DNA of 64,000 nucleotides from Endozoicomonas sp. 8E (GTDB lineage Bacteria; Pseudomonadota; Gammaproteobacteria; Pseudomonadales; Endozoicomonadaceae): NCBI RefSeq assembly GCF_032883915.1, contig NZ_CP120717.1, positions 367,501 to 431,500 of the forward strand, read 5' to 3'. Shown piece by piece: positions 55,629 to 64,000 of this stretch (position 1 is its first letter; each line of letters starts with the position of its first letter). The notes under the pieces were generated by a model. It saw only the letters and a program-made list of their open reading frames with translations, ran no database searches and was not told where the DNA came from. The position numbers and the translations under genes were made by a program.

Positions 55629-56273
55629 TCAGGCTTTTTCAAGATCCTCGAGCCTGACTTCCATTTCCTTCTCGGAAACGACTTCGCAGACGGTCTCGCC
55701 TTGTGTATTTCGCTGCATTTTGATGTATTGCACCAGAATCATACCCCGGGCAGAACCGACGTTATTTATAAACGTCATCTCCAGTTTTTGATAGAGAGGG
55801 TGGTTCATGATGACCTTGTCACCCTTGTTGAAGCTGACCGCTCTGTCTGAGCCCGTGCCTTCGGTTTCTGCATGATTATTGAGCGTTTCGACAATTAACC
55901 GGATATCCTTAATGACTTCATGACCATTGGGGATCGGCTTTGGCAGCAGGGCTTGCGTGTCCTGCTCCTGACTTTTGCTCAGACGACCATCTTTATGGAG
56001 CTGACGGGTGATCCGGTTAAAAGAGACGATCTCGCTGACGCCACGGGTGGAACGTATCTTGTGGAAACGATCCAGATCCTTGAGGTCCAGGTAAAGAAAT
56101 ACATAGCCGGGAAAGAGAATTTCTTCCTTCAAAAGGCCCCTGATTCGAACCTTAACTATCGGGCAGTATGCATCAAATCCCTGGGTTTCGAGGTTTTCCT
56201 GAGCTCTCTGCTCTTGGCGAGGTCTGGTTTTAAGCAGGTACCATCCCTCTTGCAAGCACTCTTGATTCTGCAT
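55629..56273 (-). CDS. rfaH: RfaH-like transcription antiterminator (NusG paralog)
   Basis: A specialised NusG paralog that loads onto paused RNA polymerase at ops sites and promotes reading through long surface-polysaccharide or secretion operons. From the ATG at 56273, with AGGGA in front, it has 214 residues: NGN domain (WYLLKTRPRQEQRAQENL, LFPGYVFLYL), a linker longer than in E. coli RfaH, and a C-terminal KOW-type domain (FNKGDKVIMNHPLYQKLEMT). The open frame runs further upstream, but that part lacks likeness. Whether it is RfaH proper or another NusG paralog is not certain. Confidence 0.82.
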   Translation of the reverse strand: MQNQECLQEGWYLLKTRPRQEQRAQENLETQGFDAYCPIVKVRIRGLLKEEILFPGYVFLYLDLKDLDRFHKIRSTRGVSEIVSFNRITRQLHKDGRLSKSQEQDTQALLPKPIPNGHEVIKDIRLIVETLNNHAETEGTGSDRAVSFNKGDKVIMNHPLYQKLEMTFINNVGSARGMILVQYIKMQRNTQGETVCEVVSEKEMEVRLEDLEKA

Positions 56274-56469
56274 ACATATTCCCTGAATGCTTTCTGCTGT
56301 GTAGAACGAAAGTGCAAATAACCTGATGCGCGAAGCCATTACAGTGACTTCTAGCAGCCACACTCCAACTGTCACATCAGTAACGGCTATTGAACTGATT
56401 GCACTTCGATCTGAGCAGCCACATCTCAATGTCTATTAAAAGTGCCTCATTATAATTCCCATGGTCGAA

Positions 56470-57459
56470 CTATGCACCGCTTAACATCCACAATGCTGTA
56501 TTTAACCAGACGATAACCAATACGGCTTTGGGGAAGCGTGACTCGTGTTTGTGGAGAGACACTGCGGGACTGAGCGTGCGGCTTGAACCTTCTCTTTCAA
56601 CAGGTGCTCTCTTGTAACCATTGGCGGCAATAAACTCTTGAGTTTCATCGGACAGCAGGAAATCCACCAGAGTTCTGGCGGCAGCTTCATGCTCTGTGGC
56701 CTTGAGAATGACCAGTTCCTGAAGCAATGGCGTGTATAGTCTTTGCGGGACCAGTGTTACACCTACAGGTAAGTCAATTTTATTGCCATTGCTGTCTGTT
56801 TTTGTTACCAGGGAAGCAGCCACAAAACCTGCACGGGTAGAATCTTTTATAAGCTTCCATACTGTTTTGACAAAGCGACGGATAACCAATTTATTCTGGT
56901 CTTTGAGCGTTTGATAAAGACCATATTTCTCAAGGACTGATTTAGCTGCATGCCCGTATGGGGCATAAACCGGCTCTGCGATGTAGATGGCTGGTGGGTT
57001 GGTTTCTCTGATGTAGGTTTTTATATCGTCAGGTTCTACCACGACATTCTGGCCGTGCCAGAATGCCAACAACCCCTGTGCATAAATCTTTCTGGAATTT
57101 TCTAAAACCTTACCCTGTTGCTCCAGTTCTGCCGTATTTATGTTGTCAGCAGATAGAAACAGATCAATCTTCTCAGAGTCATCACTGACCAGCGTCTTCA
57201 GGCCCCCTGAAGATCCATAAAAAGTTAGCTCCAGGGTATGCCCGAACCGTGACTGGAACTGATCTTTCAAGATCTCCAAAACATGATAAAAATTCGATGC
57301 GACAGCCACCCTGATGGTATCAGCGTTTGATGGGGGGCTGATAGAAAGCAGGCACCCAACAATGAAAGCGTGAATAGGTAAGCCAGAAATAGCTTTGTAT
57401 TCAAAGGAAGTTTTAAGGTATTTAACAAAGCAGAAATAAAACAAGATTTTTCTCCACAA
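56470..57459 (-). CDS. ModA-like periplasmic substrate-binding protein
   Basis: An extracellular binding protein of the molybdate/tungstate type. The mature part starts after a signal segment (AFIVGCLLSISPPSNA) with IRVAVASNFYHVLEILKDQF, FYGSSGGLKTLV and DLFLSADNINTAELEQ, the ModA pattern, and ends the binding domain with ANGYKRAP. The 329-residue frame is longer than usual at both ends: a TTG-initiated N-terminus with an extra hydrophobic stretch, and a ~35-residue C-terminal tail with a hydrophobic segment (AVLVIVWLNTALWML) that is not normal for ModA. No permease or ATPase gene is adjacent, so its partner is elsewhere or it has another role. Confidence 0.8.
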   Translation of the reverse strand: MWRKILFYFCFVKYLKTSFEYKAISGLPIHAFIVGCLLSISPPSNADTIRVAVASNFYHVLEILKDQFQSRFGHTLELTFYGSSGGLKTLVSDDSEKIDLFLSADNINTAELEQQGKVLENSRKIYAQGLLAFWHGQNVVVEPDDIKTYIRETNPPAIYIAEPVYAPYGHAAKSVLEKYGLYQTLKDQNKLVIRRFVKTVWKLIKDSTRAGFVAASLVTKTDSNGNKIDLPVGVTLVPQRLYTPLLQELVILKATEHEAAARTLVDFLLSDETQEFIAANGYKRAPVEREGSSRTLSPAVSLHKHESRFPKAVLVIVWLNTALWMLSGA

Positions 57460-57496
57460 CTCGTTGAGCGAGCTACAGAGCTTAGTTCAGATTCTG

Positions 57497-57525
57497 GAAA
57501 AAGCAGTCAGAAGGTGTCTGACTGC
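57497..57525 (-). terminator. Intrinsic terminator of pgk
   Basis: GCAGTCAGA and TCTGACTGC arms with a 5-nt loop. On the minus strand the stem is followed directly by TTTTTC, downstream of the pgk stop. Confidence 0.85.
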
Positions 57526-57546
57526 CTAAAATTCAGAGAGCATTAT

Positions 57547-58710
57547 TTACTGACAGGCTTCTTCCAGCATTGCCACAGCCGGGAGCTTCTTGCCTTCTAC
57601 AAACTCCAGGAAGGCACCGCCGCCCGTAGAAATATAGGATACCCGGTCTTTAATTCCGTACTTGTCGATTGCGGCCAGAGTATCACCGCCACCGGCGATA
57701 GAGAAAGCGTCAGACTCAGCTATGGCCAGAGACATGGAACGGGTGCCTTCACCAAACTGGTCAAATTCAAAGACACCCACAGGGCCGTTCCAAAGAATGG
57801 TTTTAGAGGACTTCAGAACTTCATTGAACAGTTTCTGTGTTTGGGGGCCTACGTCAAAGATCATGTCGTCGTCTTCTACTTCTGATACCCGTTTAACGAC
57901 AGCGGTTTCATTTTCATCAAATTTCTTACCGCAGATCACATCTACGGGCATAGGTACATTAACCTTTTCCATCAGTGCCCTGGCATTAGGGATCAGATCT
58001 TCTTCGTAAAGGGATTTACCGACATTGTGACCGGCAGCGGCGAGAAAGGTGTTGGCGATACCGCCACCCACGATCAGCTGGTCGCAGACGTCAGACAGGG
58101 ATTCCAGTACCGTCAGTTTGGTGGAAACTTTGGAGCCACCCACGATGGCACACATAGGGCGCTCAGGATTTCCCAGGGCTTTACCCAGAGCATCCAGTTC
58201 ACCCGCCAGCAGAGGGCCTGCACAGGCAATTTCAGCAAACTTACCCACGCCGTGAGTGGATGCCTGAGCACGGTGTGCGGTACCGAATGCATCCATTACA
58301 TAGACATCGCACAGGGCTGCCATTTTTTTAGACAGTGCTTCGTCATCGTTCTTTTCACCCCTGTTGAAACGAACGTTCTCAAGAATGACCAGTTCACCCT
58401 CGGCAACGTCAAAACCACCGTCGACCCAGTCTTTGATCAGGCGAGCCTCTTTGCCCAGCAGGTTGCCAATGTAATCTGCAACAGGCTTCAGGGAGAACTG
58501 TTCGTCGTACTCACCTTCTGTCGGGCGGCCCAGATGAGAAGTCACCATGACTTTGGCACCGGATTCCATAGCGCGCTGAATGGTGGGCAGAGAAGCAAGG
58601 ATTCGTGCATCGCTGGTGACTTTGCCATCTTTGACCGGAACGTTGAGGTCTTCGCGGATCAGGACTCGTTTGCCAGCCAGATCCAGGTCGGTCATTTTCA
58701 ATACGTTCAT
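57547..58710 (-). CDS. pgk: Phosphoglycerate kinase
   Basis: Glycolytic enzyme that transfers phosphate from 1,3-bisphosphoglycerate to ADP. The 387 residues match the bacterial family. Visible are [13 protein letters not shown] at the substrate-binding N-domain, [13 protein letters not shown], the hinge region [12 protein letters not shown], and the nucleotide loop [11 protein letters not shown] near the C-terminus with [16 protein letters not shown] precedes the ATG. epd and fba, often next to pgk, are not adjacent here, but metK and tkt are within 5 kb. Confidence 0.97.
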   Translation of the reverse strand: MNVLKMTDLDLAGKRVLIREDLNVPVKDGKVTSDARILASLPTIQRAMESGAKVMVTSHLGRPTEGEYDEQFSLKPVADYIGNLLGKEARLIKDWVDGGFDVAEGELVILENVRFNRGEKNDDEALSKKMAALCDVYVMDAFGTAHRAQASTHGVGKFAEIACAGPLLAGELDALGKALGNPERPMCAIVGGSKVSTKLTVLESLSDVCDQLIVGGGIANTFLAAAGHNVGKSLYEEDLIPNARALMEKVNVPMPVDVICGKKFDENETAVVKRVSEVEDDDMIFDVGPQTQKLFNEVLKSSKTILWNGPVGVFEFDQFGEGTRSMSLAIAESDAFSIAGGGDTLAAIDKYGIKDRVSYISTGGGAFLEFVEGKKLPAVAMLEEACQ

Positions 58711-59034
58711 CAGGGTCTCTCCCTATGCACGGGGTCAATGAAGATCGACTGCTGTCTGGATGAGACAACAGTACTGAAGGGTAGAATTGGCATGGACAAT
58801 AGCACAAAAATATGGCGCCCGGTACGGGCCTTTAGCCTGACATGAACTAAATCAACGGGGTTTTCAGGAGTTAACGCGGGACAATAAAAATTCCATTGGA
58901 GAATCGACGCTCAACAGAGTCGGAAGGAAGGCATAACAGAATTGGACAGAATGTTTGATCAGTTGCTGAACCGGCATTTATACAAAACTGAAAGGGCTGC
59001 ACAAAGCAGCCCTTTTATTAGAGGGCTGTATCGA
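58711..59034. other. Intergenic region between pgk and metK
   Basis: No supported gene. It holds the pgk promoter region and, at its metK end, the metK terminator. Nothing else was recognised. Confidence 0.5.
58991..59015 (-). terminator. Intrinsic terminator of metK
   Basis: AAAGGGCTGC and GCAGCCCTTT arms with a 5-nt loop, 20 nt past the metK stop. It has A/T-rich flanks on both sides and could work in either direction. Confidence 0.8.
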
Positions 59035-60198
59035 TTACAGACCTGCTGCAGCTCTCAGGGCGTCAGCCTTGTCAGTGCGCTCCCAGGAAAATTCTTCCTC
59101 TTCACGACCAAAGTGACCGTATGCCGCAGTAGCCTGATAAATTGGACGCTTCAGGTCCAGCATGTCGATCAGTCCTTTAGGACGCAGATCGAAGTGTTCA
59201 CGAACCAGCTCTTCAATTTTGGTATCAGCAATCTTGCCAGTACCGAAAGTATCAATAGAGATAGACGTGGGCTCCGCAACACCTATCGCATAAGACACCT
59301 GGATCTCGCACTTGTCAGCCAGGCCAGCAGCCACAACGTTCTTGGCCACGTAACGACCTGCATAAGCAGCAGAACGGTCAACCTTTGAAGGGTCCTTGCC
59401 AGAGAAGGCACCGCCACCGTGACGAGCCATACCACCATAGGTGTCTACAATGATTTTGCGCCCTGTCAGACCACAATCACCTACCGGGCCTCCAATCACG
59501 AAAATACCGGTTGGATTAATGTGATAACGGGTCTCTTCATGGAGCCATTGCGCAGGCAGAACCGGCTTGATGACTTTTTCCAGAATTTCTTTCTGCAGCT
59601 CTTCCTGAGAGATGTCAGGATGGTGCTGTGTCGACAGCACCACAGCGTCGACACTCTGTACTTTGCCTTCGCTGTCGTAACGCATGGTGACCTGGCTCTT
59701 GGCATCCGGGCGCAACCAGGGCAGAGTCCCGTTTTTACGCAGCTCGGCCTGACGCTTAACCAACTCGTGAGAGTAGTAGACAGGAGCAGGCATCAGTACC
59801 GGGGTTTCATTGGTCGCGTAACCAAACATCAGACCCTGGTCACCCGCACCCTGCTCGTGCTCATCTGTTTCATCAACACCGACAGCGATGTCCGGAGACT
59901 GTTTGCCAATCGCATTCAGAACGGCCACACAATCACCGTCAAAGCCAAGGTCACCATGGTTATAACCAATGTCGGTGACCACTTTGCGAACCAGTTCTTC
60001 GATATCAACATAAGTGTCGGTACGCACTTCACCCGCTACAATCACCATGCCGGTTTTTACCATGGTTTCAACCGCGACACGGGCTTCCGGATCATCCTTG
60101 AGGATGGCGTCCAGAATAGCGTCGGAAATCTGGTCGGCAATCTTGTCCGGATGACCTTCGGAAACCGACTCGGAAGTGAATAGCGTGTAATCTGCCAT
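59035..60198 (-). CDS. metK: S-adenosylmethionine synthetase
   Basis: Makes SAM from methionine and ATP; cytosolic tetramer. From [16 protein letters not shown] at 60198 it has 387 residues, close to the E. coli enzyme. Signatures are [12 protein letters not shown], the hexapeptide-type [12 protein letters not shown], and the P-loop [23 protein letters not shown] precedes the ATG; the open frame extends further upstream into the spacer but without likeness. It lies 22 nt after the ArsR-methyltransferase gene and is probably co-transcribed with it. Confidence 0.97.
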   Translation of the reverse strand: MADYTLFTSESVSEGHPDKIADQISDAILDAILKDDPEARVAVETMVKTGMVIVAGEVRTDTYVDIEELVRKVVTDIGYNHGDLGFDGDCVAVLNAIGKQSPDIAVGVDETDEHEQGAGDQGLMFGYATNETPVLMPAPVYYSHELVKRQAELRKNGTLPWLRPDAKSQVTMRYDSEGKVQSVDAVVLSTQHHPDISQEELQKEILEKVIKPVLPAQWLHEETRYHINPTGIFVIGGPVGDCGLTGRKIIVDTYGGMARHGGGAFSGKDPSKVDRSAAYAGRYVAKNVVAAGLADKCEIQVSYAIGVAEPTSISIDTFGTGKIADTKIEELVREHFDLRPKGLIDMLDLKRPIYQATAAYGHFGREEEEFSWERTDKADALRAAAGL

Positions 60199-60220
60199 AG
60201 TCGTCTTTCGCCTCTTGAAA

Positions 60221-61192
60221 CTATTCAGTCCAGGGTTCAAAAAACCGCCTGACCTGAATCTGAAAACCATTACGCAGCCCCAGATACTGGGACTCACCTA
60301 TTTCCAGACCTGCATCCTGTGCCCAACCGTCAAGGTCTTCAACACTGAATCCAAGCCACAAATCGCCACAGGATTCCCGTACCCAATCCTGATTGTGACT
60401 GCTAAGCTCACTGACCAGCATACTGCCACCGGGCTTCAAAAGTTTTGAAACACGGGTGAAGATACCAGAAGGACTGGCCACATGATGTAACACCATGTTA
60501 GCCACTATGCAGTCAAACTGACCTTGCTGAGCATTCAGGGCTTCTATTTCCCCATGAATGAACTCGACGTTTTTCAGGCCCCGCTCTTTTACCCTCTGTT
60601 GACTGATGGCAAGCATTTCTGCGGAATTGTCCACAGCATAGACCCGCTGAAAATTTTCACTCAGCGTTGCCAGGAAATCGCCCTCTCCCGGTCCCAGCTC
60701 CAACACCCGCTGATGGTCAGGCAGTTCAGTTTTTTCCAGAACGTCGGCCACACATCGGGCATAGAGATCATGGTCAGCAATGAGCTCCTGATGCTGGCGA
60801 AACTGATCCACATTGCGGGCAAAGAATGCCATGGATTGCTCTGCCCTCTGACCTCTGACCTTTAATAGACGACCGGTCAGGGAAGGCGACAACGACAGAG
60901 TGTCGACCGCTGAAAAAAGGGAACGCATGACATCGCTACTGATTCCTTCCGGAGGGGGCAGCGCCCGACGGTAAAAAATGGTATTGCCTTCCTTGCGGGT
61001 GCTCACAAGTCCGGCCTGAGAGAGAACCTTGAGATGGTGGCTCATGGCAGGCTGGCGCATATCGAAGAGGCTGCTGAGTTCAAGCACTCCGAAAGAGTCT
61101 GTGCTCAGAACTCTCAGGATTTCAAGCCTTAATACATCGCCATAGGCTTTTCCCAGAGCGGCAAGCTGTTCGACTGATCCTGATTCCGACAC
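60221..61192 (-). CDS. sahR: ArsR-type regulator fused to a SAM-methyltransferase fold (SahR-like)
   Basis: 323 residues from the GTG at 61192, picked because GGTGAGGAG lies just upstream. Residues about 5-95 are an ArsR winged helix ([20 protein letters not shown]). Residues about 140-323 are a class I methyltransferase fold with [15 protein letters not shown] as SAM-binding motif I and [13 protein letters not shown]. This two-domain layout is that of SahR, a repressor that senses S-adenosylhomocysteine and controls methionine-cycle genes. The position directly before metK and a perfect inverted repeat upstream (61290-61311) support that role. Methyltransferase activity is not expected if it is purely a sensor, but cannot be excluded. 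Confidence 0.85.
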   Translation of the reverse strand: MSESGSVEQLAALGKAYGDVLRLEILRVLSTDSFGVLELSSLFDMRQPAMSHHLKVLSQAGLVSTRKEGNTIFYRRALPPPEGISSDVMRSLFSAVDTLSLSPSLTGRLLKVRGQRAEQSMAFFARNVDQFRQHQELIADHDLYARCVADVLEKTELPDHQRVLELGPGEGDFLATLSENFQRVYAVDNSAEMLAISQQRVKERGLKNVEFIHGEIEALNAQQGQFDCIVANMVLHHVASPSGIFTRVSKLLKPGGSMLVSELSSHNQDWVRESCGDLWLGFSVEDLDGWAQDAGLEIGESQYLGLRNGFQIQVRRFFEPWTE

Positions 61193-61289
61193 GCAAGGCT
61201 CCTCACCGCTGCACCGTTGACTTCTGGCAGACGGCCAGAAGGGTTCCACTCCGTCTATCCAAGGCGGAATTCTAGCAAGCAGCACATGG

Positions 61290-61311
61290 TATATCAAAAC
61301 TTTTTGATATA
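61290..61311. promoter_or_regulatory. Perfect palindrome upstream of sahR-metK
   Basis: TATATCAAAA and TTTTGATATA with a 2-nt centre, about 100 nt before the sahR start. Its symmetry, AT-rich core and position suit an ArsR-family operator, most simply for SahR itself. Confidence 0.75.
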
Positions 61312-61450
61312 GATATTCATACGGGACGGGGTGATTCAACCTGTGTGGACCTGTTGTGTGGATTTATCACCGCCGCAATGAAATTGAGTGTGCTAATTGA
61401 GTGCAAGAAATAACCTTAGTTGAGTCTGGTGAATTTGTTTTGATTTTCCG

Positions 61451-61481
61451 TTGACCCGTCTATTAGTGTAGGGCTGAGAAT
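61451..61481 (+). promoter_or_regulatory. Possible MerR-type promoter
   Basis: TTGACC as a -35 and GAGAAT as a weak -10 are 19 bp apart, the long spacing characteristic of MerR-controlled promoters, with an imperfect dyad (CCC-N13-GGG, with CTA and TAG at the centre) between them. It lies 28 nt before the MerR gene. Confidence 0.35.
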
Positions 61482-61508
61482 TGACCGCGTATTCACCGGA
61501 GAGGCCAG

Positions 61509-62033
61509 ATGCTTACAGTGACCCAATTGGCCAGAAAGTTCGAAATATCACGCACTACCATTCTCTACTATGAGCGTGAAGGTCTGCTAATGCCTCACAC
61601 TCGATCCGAGAATGGCTACCGATGGTACGGGCAGAATGAAGTCAAGCGCCTTGAAGCGATTATGGCTTACCGTGCTTTCGGAATACCGGTCAGCAATATT
61701 GCACGGCTTCTCGACGGTGAAGACGAAATGGAGCAGGAACGTATTTTGCGTGGCCAGCTGATGGCTCTTGAGCACGAGATCCAGAAGTTGCGTCACCAGC
61801 AAAAGGCTATCGTATTGCTTCTTAAACAACCTTCATTACTGGAGCAAAATATGGTCAACAAAGATCGTTGGGTAGAGATTATGAAAGCGGCCGGGTTCAG
61901 CGAAGAGGATATGAAAAGTTGGCATCAGCAGTTTGAAAAAATGGAGCCGCAGGCACATCAGGAATTCCTGGAGTCCCTGAGCATTGATAAAGAGGAAATA
62001 GATAAAATCCGCGTCTGGTCCAGGCAACCCTGA
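61509..62033 (+). CDS. MerR-family regulator
   Basis: A 174-residue regulator. The N-terminal winged helix ([20 protein letters not shown] then [19 protein letters not shown]) is clear MerR, followed by a dimerising coiled coil (about 85-115) and a C-terminal helical part (about 120-174). I see no Cys metal-binding motif, so it is not an obvious metal sensor. GGAGAGG precedes the ATG. The ACR3-like permease gene starts 80 nt downstream on the same strand and may be its target. Confidence 0.9.
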   Translation: MLTVTQLARKFEISRTTILYYEREGLLMPHTRSENGYRWYGQNEVKRLEAIMAYRAFGIPVSNIARLLDGEDEMEQERILRGQLMALEHEIQKLRHQQKAIVLLLKQPSLLEQNMVNKDRWVEIMKAAGFSEEDMKSWHQQFEKMEPQAHQEFLESLSIDKEEIDKIRVWSRQP

Positions 62034-62113
62034 AAACCGATAGACTTTCCACCCAGTCCACCGATAATAGCGTTTGCCGCGACATCTGGCGATTTAAGAA
62101 TATGAGGCCAGCT

Positions 62114-63133
62114 ATGGGTATTTTTGAACGCTATCTCAGCCTCTGGGTTGCTTTGGGTATTTTTGCAGGGCTTTTTGGTGGACTGCAATTTCCAGAATTT
62201 TTTGAGGTTCTGGGTCGATGGCAGTACGCCAGCATTAATCTGGTCATCGCTGTACTGATCTGGCTGATGATCTATCCAATGATGATGCAGGTGGATTTTT
62301 CTGCCATTAAAGACGTTCGTCGTCGTTCAAAAGGGTTGATCGTTACCGTCACTGTTAACTGGCTGATCAAGCCTTTCACCATGGCACTGCTGGCCGTATT
62401 GTTTATTCGCTATGTTTTTGGCGACTGGATCAATCCTGAACTGGGTAAAGAGTATATTGCCGGTATGATTCTACTGGGTGTCGCACCCTGTACTGCCATG
62501 GTTTTTGTCTGGAGTCAGTTGACCAGGGGAGACCCTAACTACACTCTGGTTCAGGTCGCCATCAATGATCTGATTATGCTTATTGCGTTTGCTCCTCTTG
62601 CCGCCTTTTTGCTGGGAGTAACAGAGGTATTTGTACCCTGGAATACCCTGTTTCTGTCCGTAGGATTTTTTGTGGTGATTCCAGTGCTTGCAGGCTGGTT
62701 GACCCGTAAAGCTGTTTGCAGCGAACAAACACTGAGTCGATTTTTGACAGGCACCAAGCCCTTTTCGATCATTGGATTAATTGGCACGGTCATTCTTCTG
62801 TTTGGGATCCAGGCCAACACGATTATTGCCCATCCCCTGAATATCTTCCTGATTGCCATACCCCTGATCATCCAGACCTATCTGATTTTTGCCATCACTT
62901 ATTTATGGATGAAGAAGTGGAAGCAACCCCATAACATTGCCTCACCCGGAGCAATGATTGGAGCCTCCAACTTTTTTGAACTGGCTGTTGCCGTGGCCAT
63001 CAGTCTCTTTGGACTGAACTCCGGGGCCGCTCTGGCAACGGTTGTGGGTGTGTTGGTGGAAGTGCCAGTGATGTTATCACTGGTCGCCTATGCCAATCGT
63101 ACACGGCAGTCATTCACCGAACGGGAGTCTTAA
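62114..63133 (+). CDS. ACR3-type arsenite efflux permease
   Basis: Inner-membrane carrier of the BART/BASS superfamily with about ten helices over 339 residues. ACR3 signatures are visible: the conserved Cys in [34 protein letters not shown], and [18 protein letters not shown] in the second half. ACR3 proteins export arsenite with the proton gradient. The ATG at 62114 is chosen because GAGG lies six bases upstream; 62102 is an alternative. No arsC or arsR is next to it; the upstream gene is a MerR regulator, an unusual pairing. Confidence 0.87.
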   Translation: MGIFERYLSLWVALGIFAGLFGGLQFPEFFEVLGRWQYASINLVIAVLIWLMIYPMMMQVDFSAIKDVRRRSKGLIVTVTVNWLIKPFTMALLAVLFIRYVFGDWINPELGKEYIAGMILLGVAPCTAMVFVWSQLTRGDPNYTLVQVAINDLIMLIAFAPLAAFLLGVTEVFVPWNTLFLSVGFFVVIPVLAGWLTRKAVCSEQTLSRFLTGTKPFSIIGLIGTVILLFGIQANTIIAHPLNIFLIAIPLIIQTYLIFAITYLWMKKWKQPHNIASPGAMIGASNFFELAVAVAISLFGLNSGAALATVVGVLVEVPVMLSLVAYANRTRQSFTERES

Positions 63134-63304
63134 TGATCACTGACTTTCGAATTGCCGACACCCCATATTTTTCAAAGGCAATGGCTATAAATAAAATGTT
63201 CAAGAGATTCAGGATAGTCATATATAGCGATTTCAGTTTCTGACTGAAGGCATTAGAATAGCGCCAATTTCAAAACAGACTGGATCTTCGGAGCCCTGAT
63301 TCCT

Positions 63305-64000
63305 ATGTCCTCACGTCGTGAGCTAGCCAATGCCATCCGCGCCCTGAGTATGGACGCTGTACAGAAAGCCAAATCCGGACACCCCGGTGCCCCAATGGGT
63401 ATGGCTGATATTGCTGAAGTATTATGGCGTGATTATCTGAATCACAACCCGGCTAACCCCCAGTGGGCTGATCGTGACCGTTTTGTTCTCTCCAACGGTC
63501 ATGGTTCCATGCTGCTTTACTCTCTGCTGCACCTGAGCGGTTACGATGTCTCTGTTGAAGACCTCAAGAGCTTCCGCCAGTTGCACTCCAAAACCGCAGG
63601 TCACCCTGAATACGGCTACGCTCCGGGCATCGAGACCACTACCGGTCCTCTGGGGCAGGGTGTTGCCAATGCCGTGGGTATGGCTGTTGCTGAAAAGACC
63701 CTGGCGGCACAGTTCAACCGGGAAGGTCACGAAATTGTTGATCATAACACCTATGTCTTCATGGGTGACGGCTGCATGATGGAAGGTATCTCTCACGAGG
63801 TGTGCTCGCTGGCAGGGACTCTGGAGCTGGGCAAACTGATCGTTTTCTACGACGACAACGGCATCTCCATTGATGGCGAAGTAGAAGGCTGGTTCACCGA
63901 CGACACCGTTCAGCGTTTCGAATCTTACAACTGGCACGTTGTTCCAAATGTTGACGGTCACGATCCGGAAGCAATCCGTGCTGCTATTGAGGCCGGTCGT
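63305..64000 (+). CDS. tkt: Transketolase, 5' part
   Basis: The first 232 residues of transketolase, cut by the window end. It transfers two-carbon ketol units in the pentose phosphate pathway with thiamine diphosphate. Seen are [20 protein letters not shown] at the start, [13 protein letters not shown], the [10 protein letters not shown] His, [17 protein letters not shown] and the cofactor motif [13 protein letters not shown]. It follows metK and sahR, a grouping common in gammaproteobacteria. Confidence 0.96.
   Translation, partial: MSSRRELANAIRALSMDAVQKAKSGHPGAPMGMADIAEVLWRDYLNHNPANPQWADRDRFVLSNGHGSMLLYSLLHLSGYDVSVEDLKSFRQLHSKTAGHPEYGYAPGIETTTGPLGQGVANAVGMAVAEKTLAAQFNREGHEIVDHNTYVFMGDGCMMEGISHEVCSLAGTLELGKLIVFYDDNGISIDGEVEGWFTDDTVQRFESYNWHVVPNVDGHDPEAIRAAIEAGR

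Noticed and set aside
58027-60183. Long plus-strand frames opposite pgk and metK
   Set aside because: Both are antisense to strongly conserved enzymes and have no recognisable domain.
59035-60220. SAM riboswitch before metK
   Set aside because: Only 22 nt separate metK from sahR, too short for a riboswitch, and no such fold was seen upstream of sahR; a palindromic operator is the simpler explanation.

Overview
The window reads as chromosomal DNA of a host-associated marine gammaproteobacterium, most likely Endozoicomonas or a near relative (inference). Reasons: gammaproteobacterial housekeeping genes (maeA, serA, dsbB, rfaH, pgk, metK, tkt), the long PstC/PstA type common in marine gammaproteobacteria, and several secreted proteins with eukaryote-like domains or motifs. 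No tRNA, rRNA, CRISPR array or intact transposon was seen.

Layout. 0-4 kb: NAD-malic enzyme (-), a small ArsR-type regulator and a pentapeptide-repeat protein (+). 4-29.5 kb: a minus-strand type I secretion/adhesin operon, in transcription order an ABC exporter, a membrane-fusion protein and a 7256-residue LapA/RTX-type adhesin. The adhesin has a retention module, VCBS, cadherin-like, putative-Ig and LamG repeats that are nearly identical at DNA level, an internal and a terminal RTX/T1SS signal, and near its C-terminus a domain that strongly resembles the glycan-binding FBA domain of eukaryotic F-box proteins. 29.7-32.4 kb: an unknown 272-residue protein, then an insert flanked by ~0.3 kb direct repeats. 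The insert carries a secreted protein with two PPxY motifs, and the repeats include a broken copy of the phoU 3' end. 32.3-38 kb: phoU, pstB, pstA, pstC (-). 38-44.7 kb: three tandem plus-strand paralogs, each with a signal peptide, a RING-H2 finger and 5-8 copies of an unrecognised ~52-residue 'WPxDD' repeat. 44.9-47.3 kb: an antiporter-family permease (+) and pstS (-). 47.7-55.6 kb: thioesterase, lone receiver, FAH-family hydrolase, DUF4404, serA, an orphan VapB next to ATTCCC-type palindromes, dsbB, a SufR-like regulator divergent from a VOC protein across twin operators, a VapBC pair and an alpha/beta hydrolase. 55.6-64 kb: rfaH-like, ModA-like, pgk, metK with its probable regulator sahR, a MerR regulator with an ACR3-type permease, and the 5' part of transketolase.

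How the genes fit together. The Pst phosphate system is split: pstS lies more than 8 kb from pstCAB-phoU, separated by plus-strand genes, and each half has its own Pho-box-like site. The most unusual content is a set of envelope or secreted proteins that look like host ubiquitin-pathway or glycan-recognition parts (three RING-H2 proteins, one PPxY protein, one FBA-bearing adhesin) within 40 kb. That they act together on a host is inference; the motifs are directly visible.
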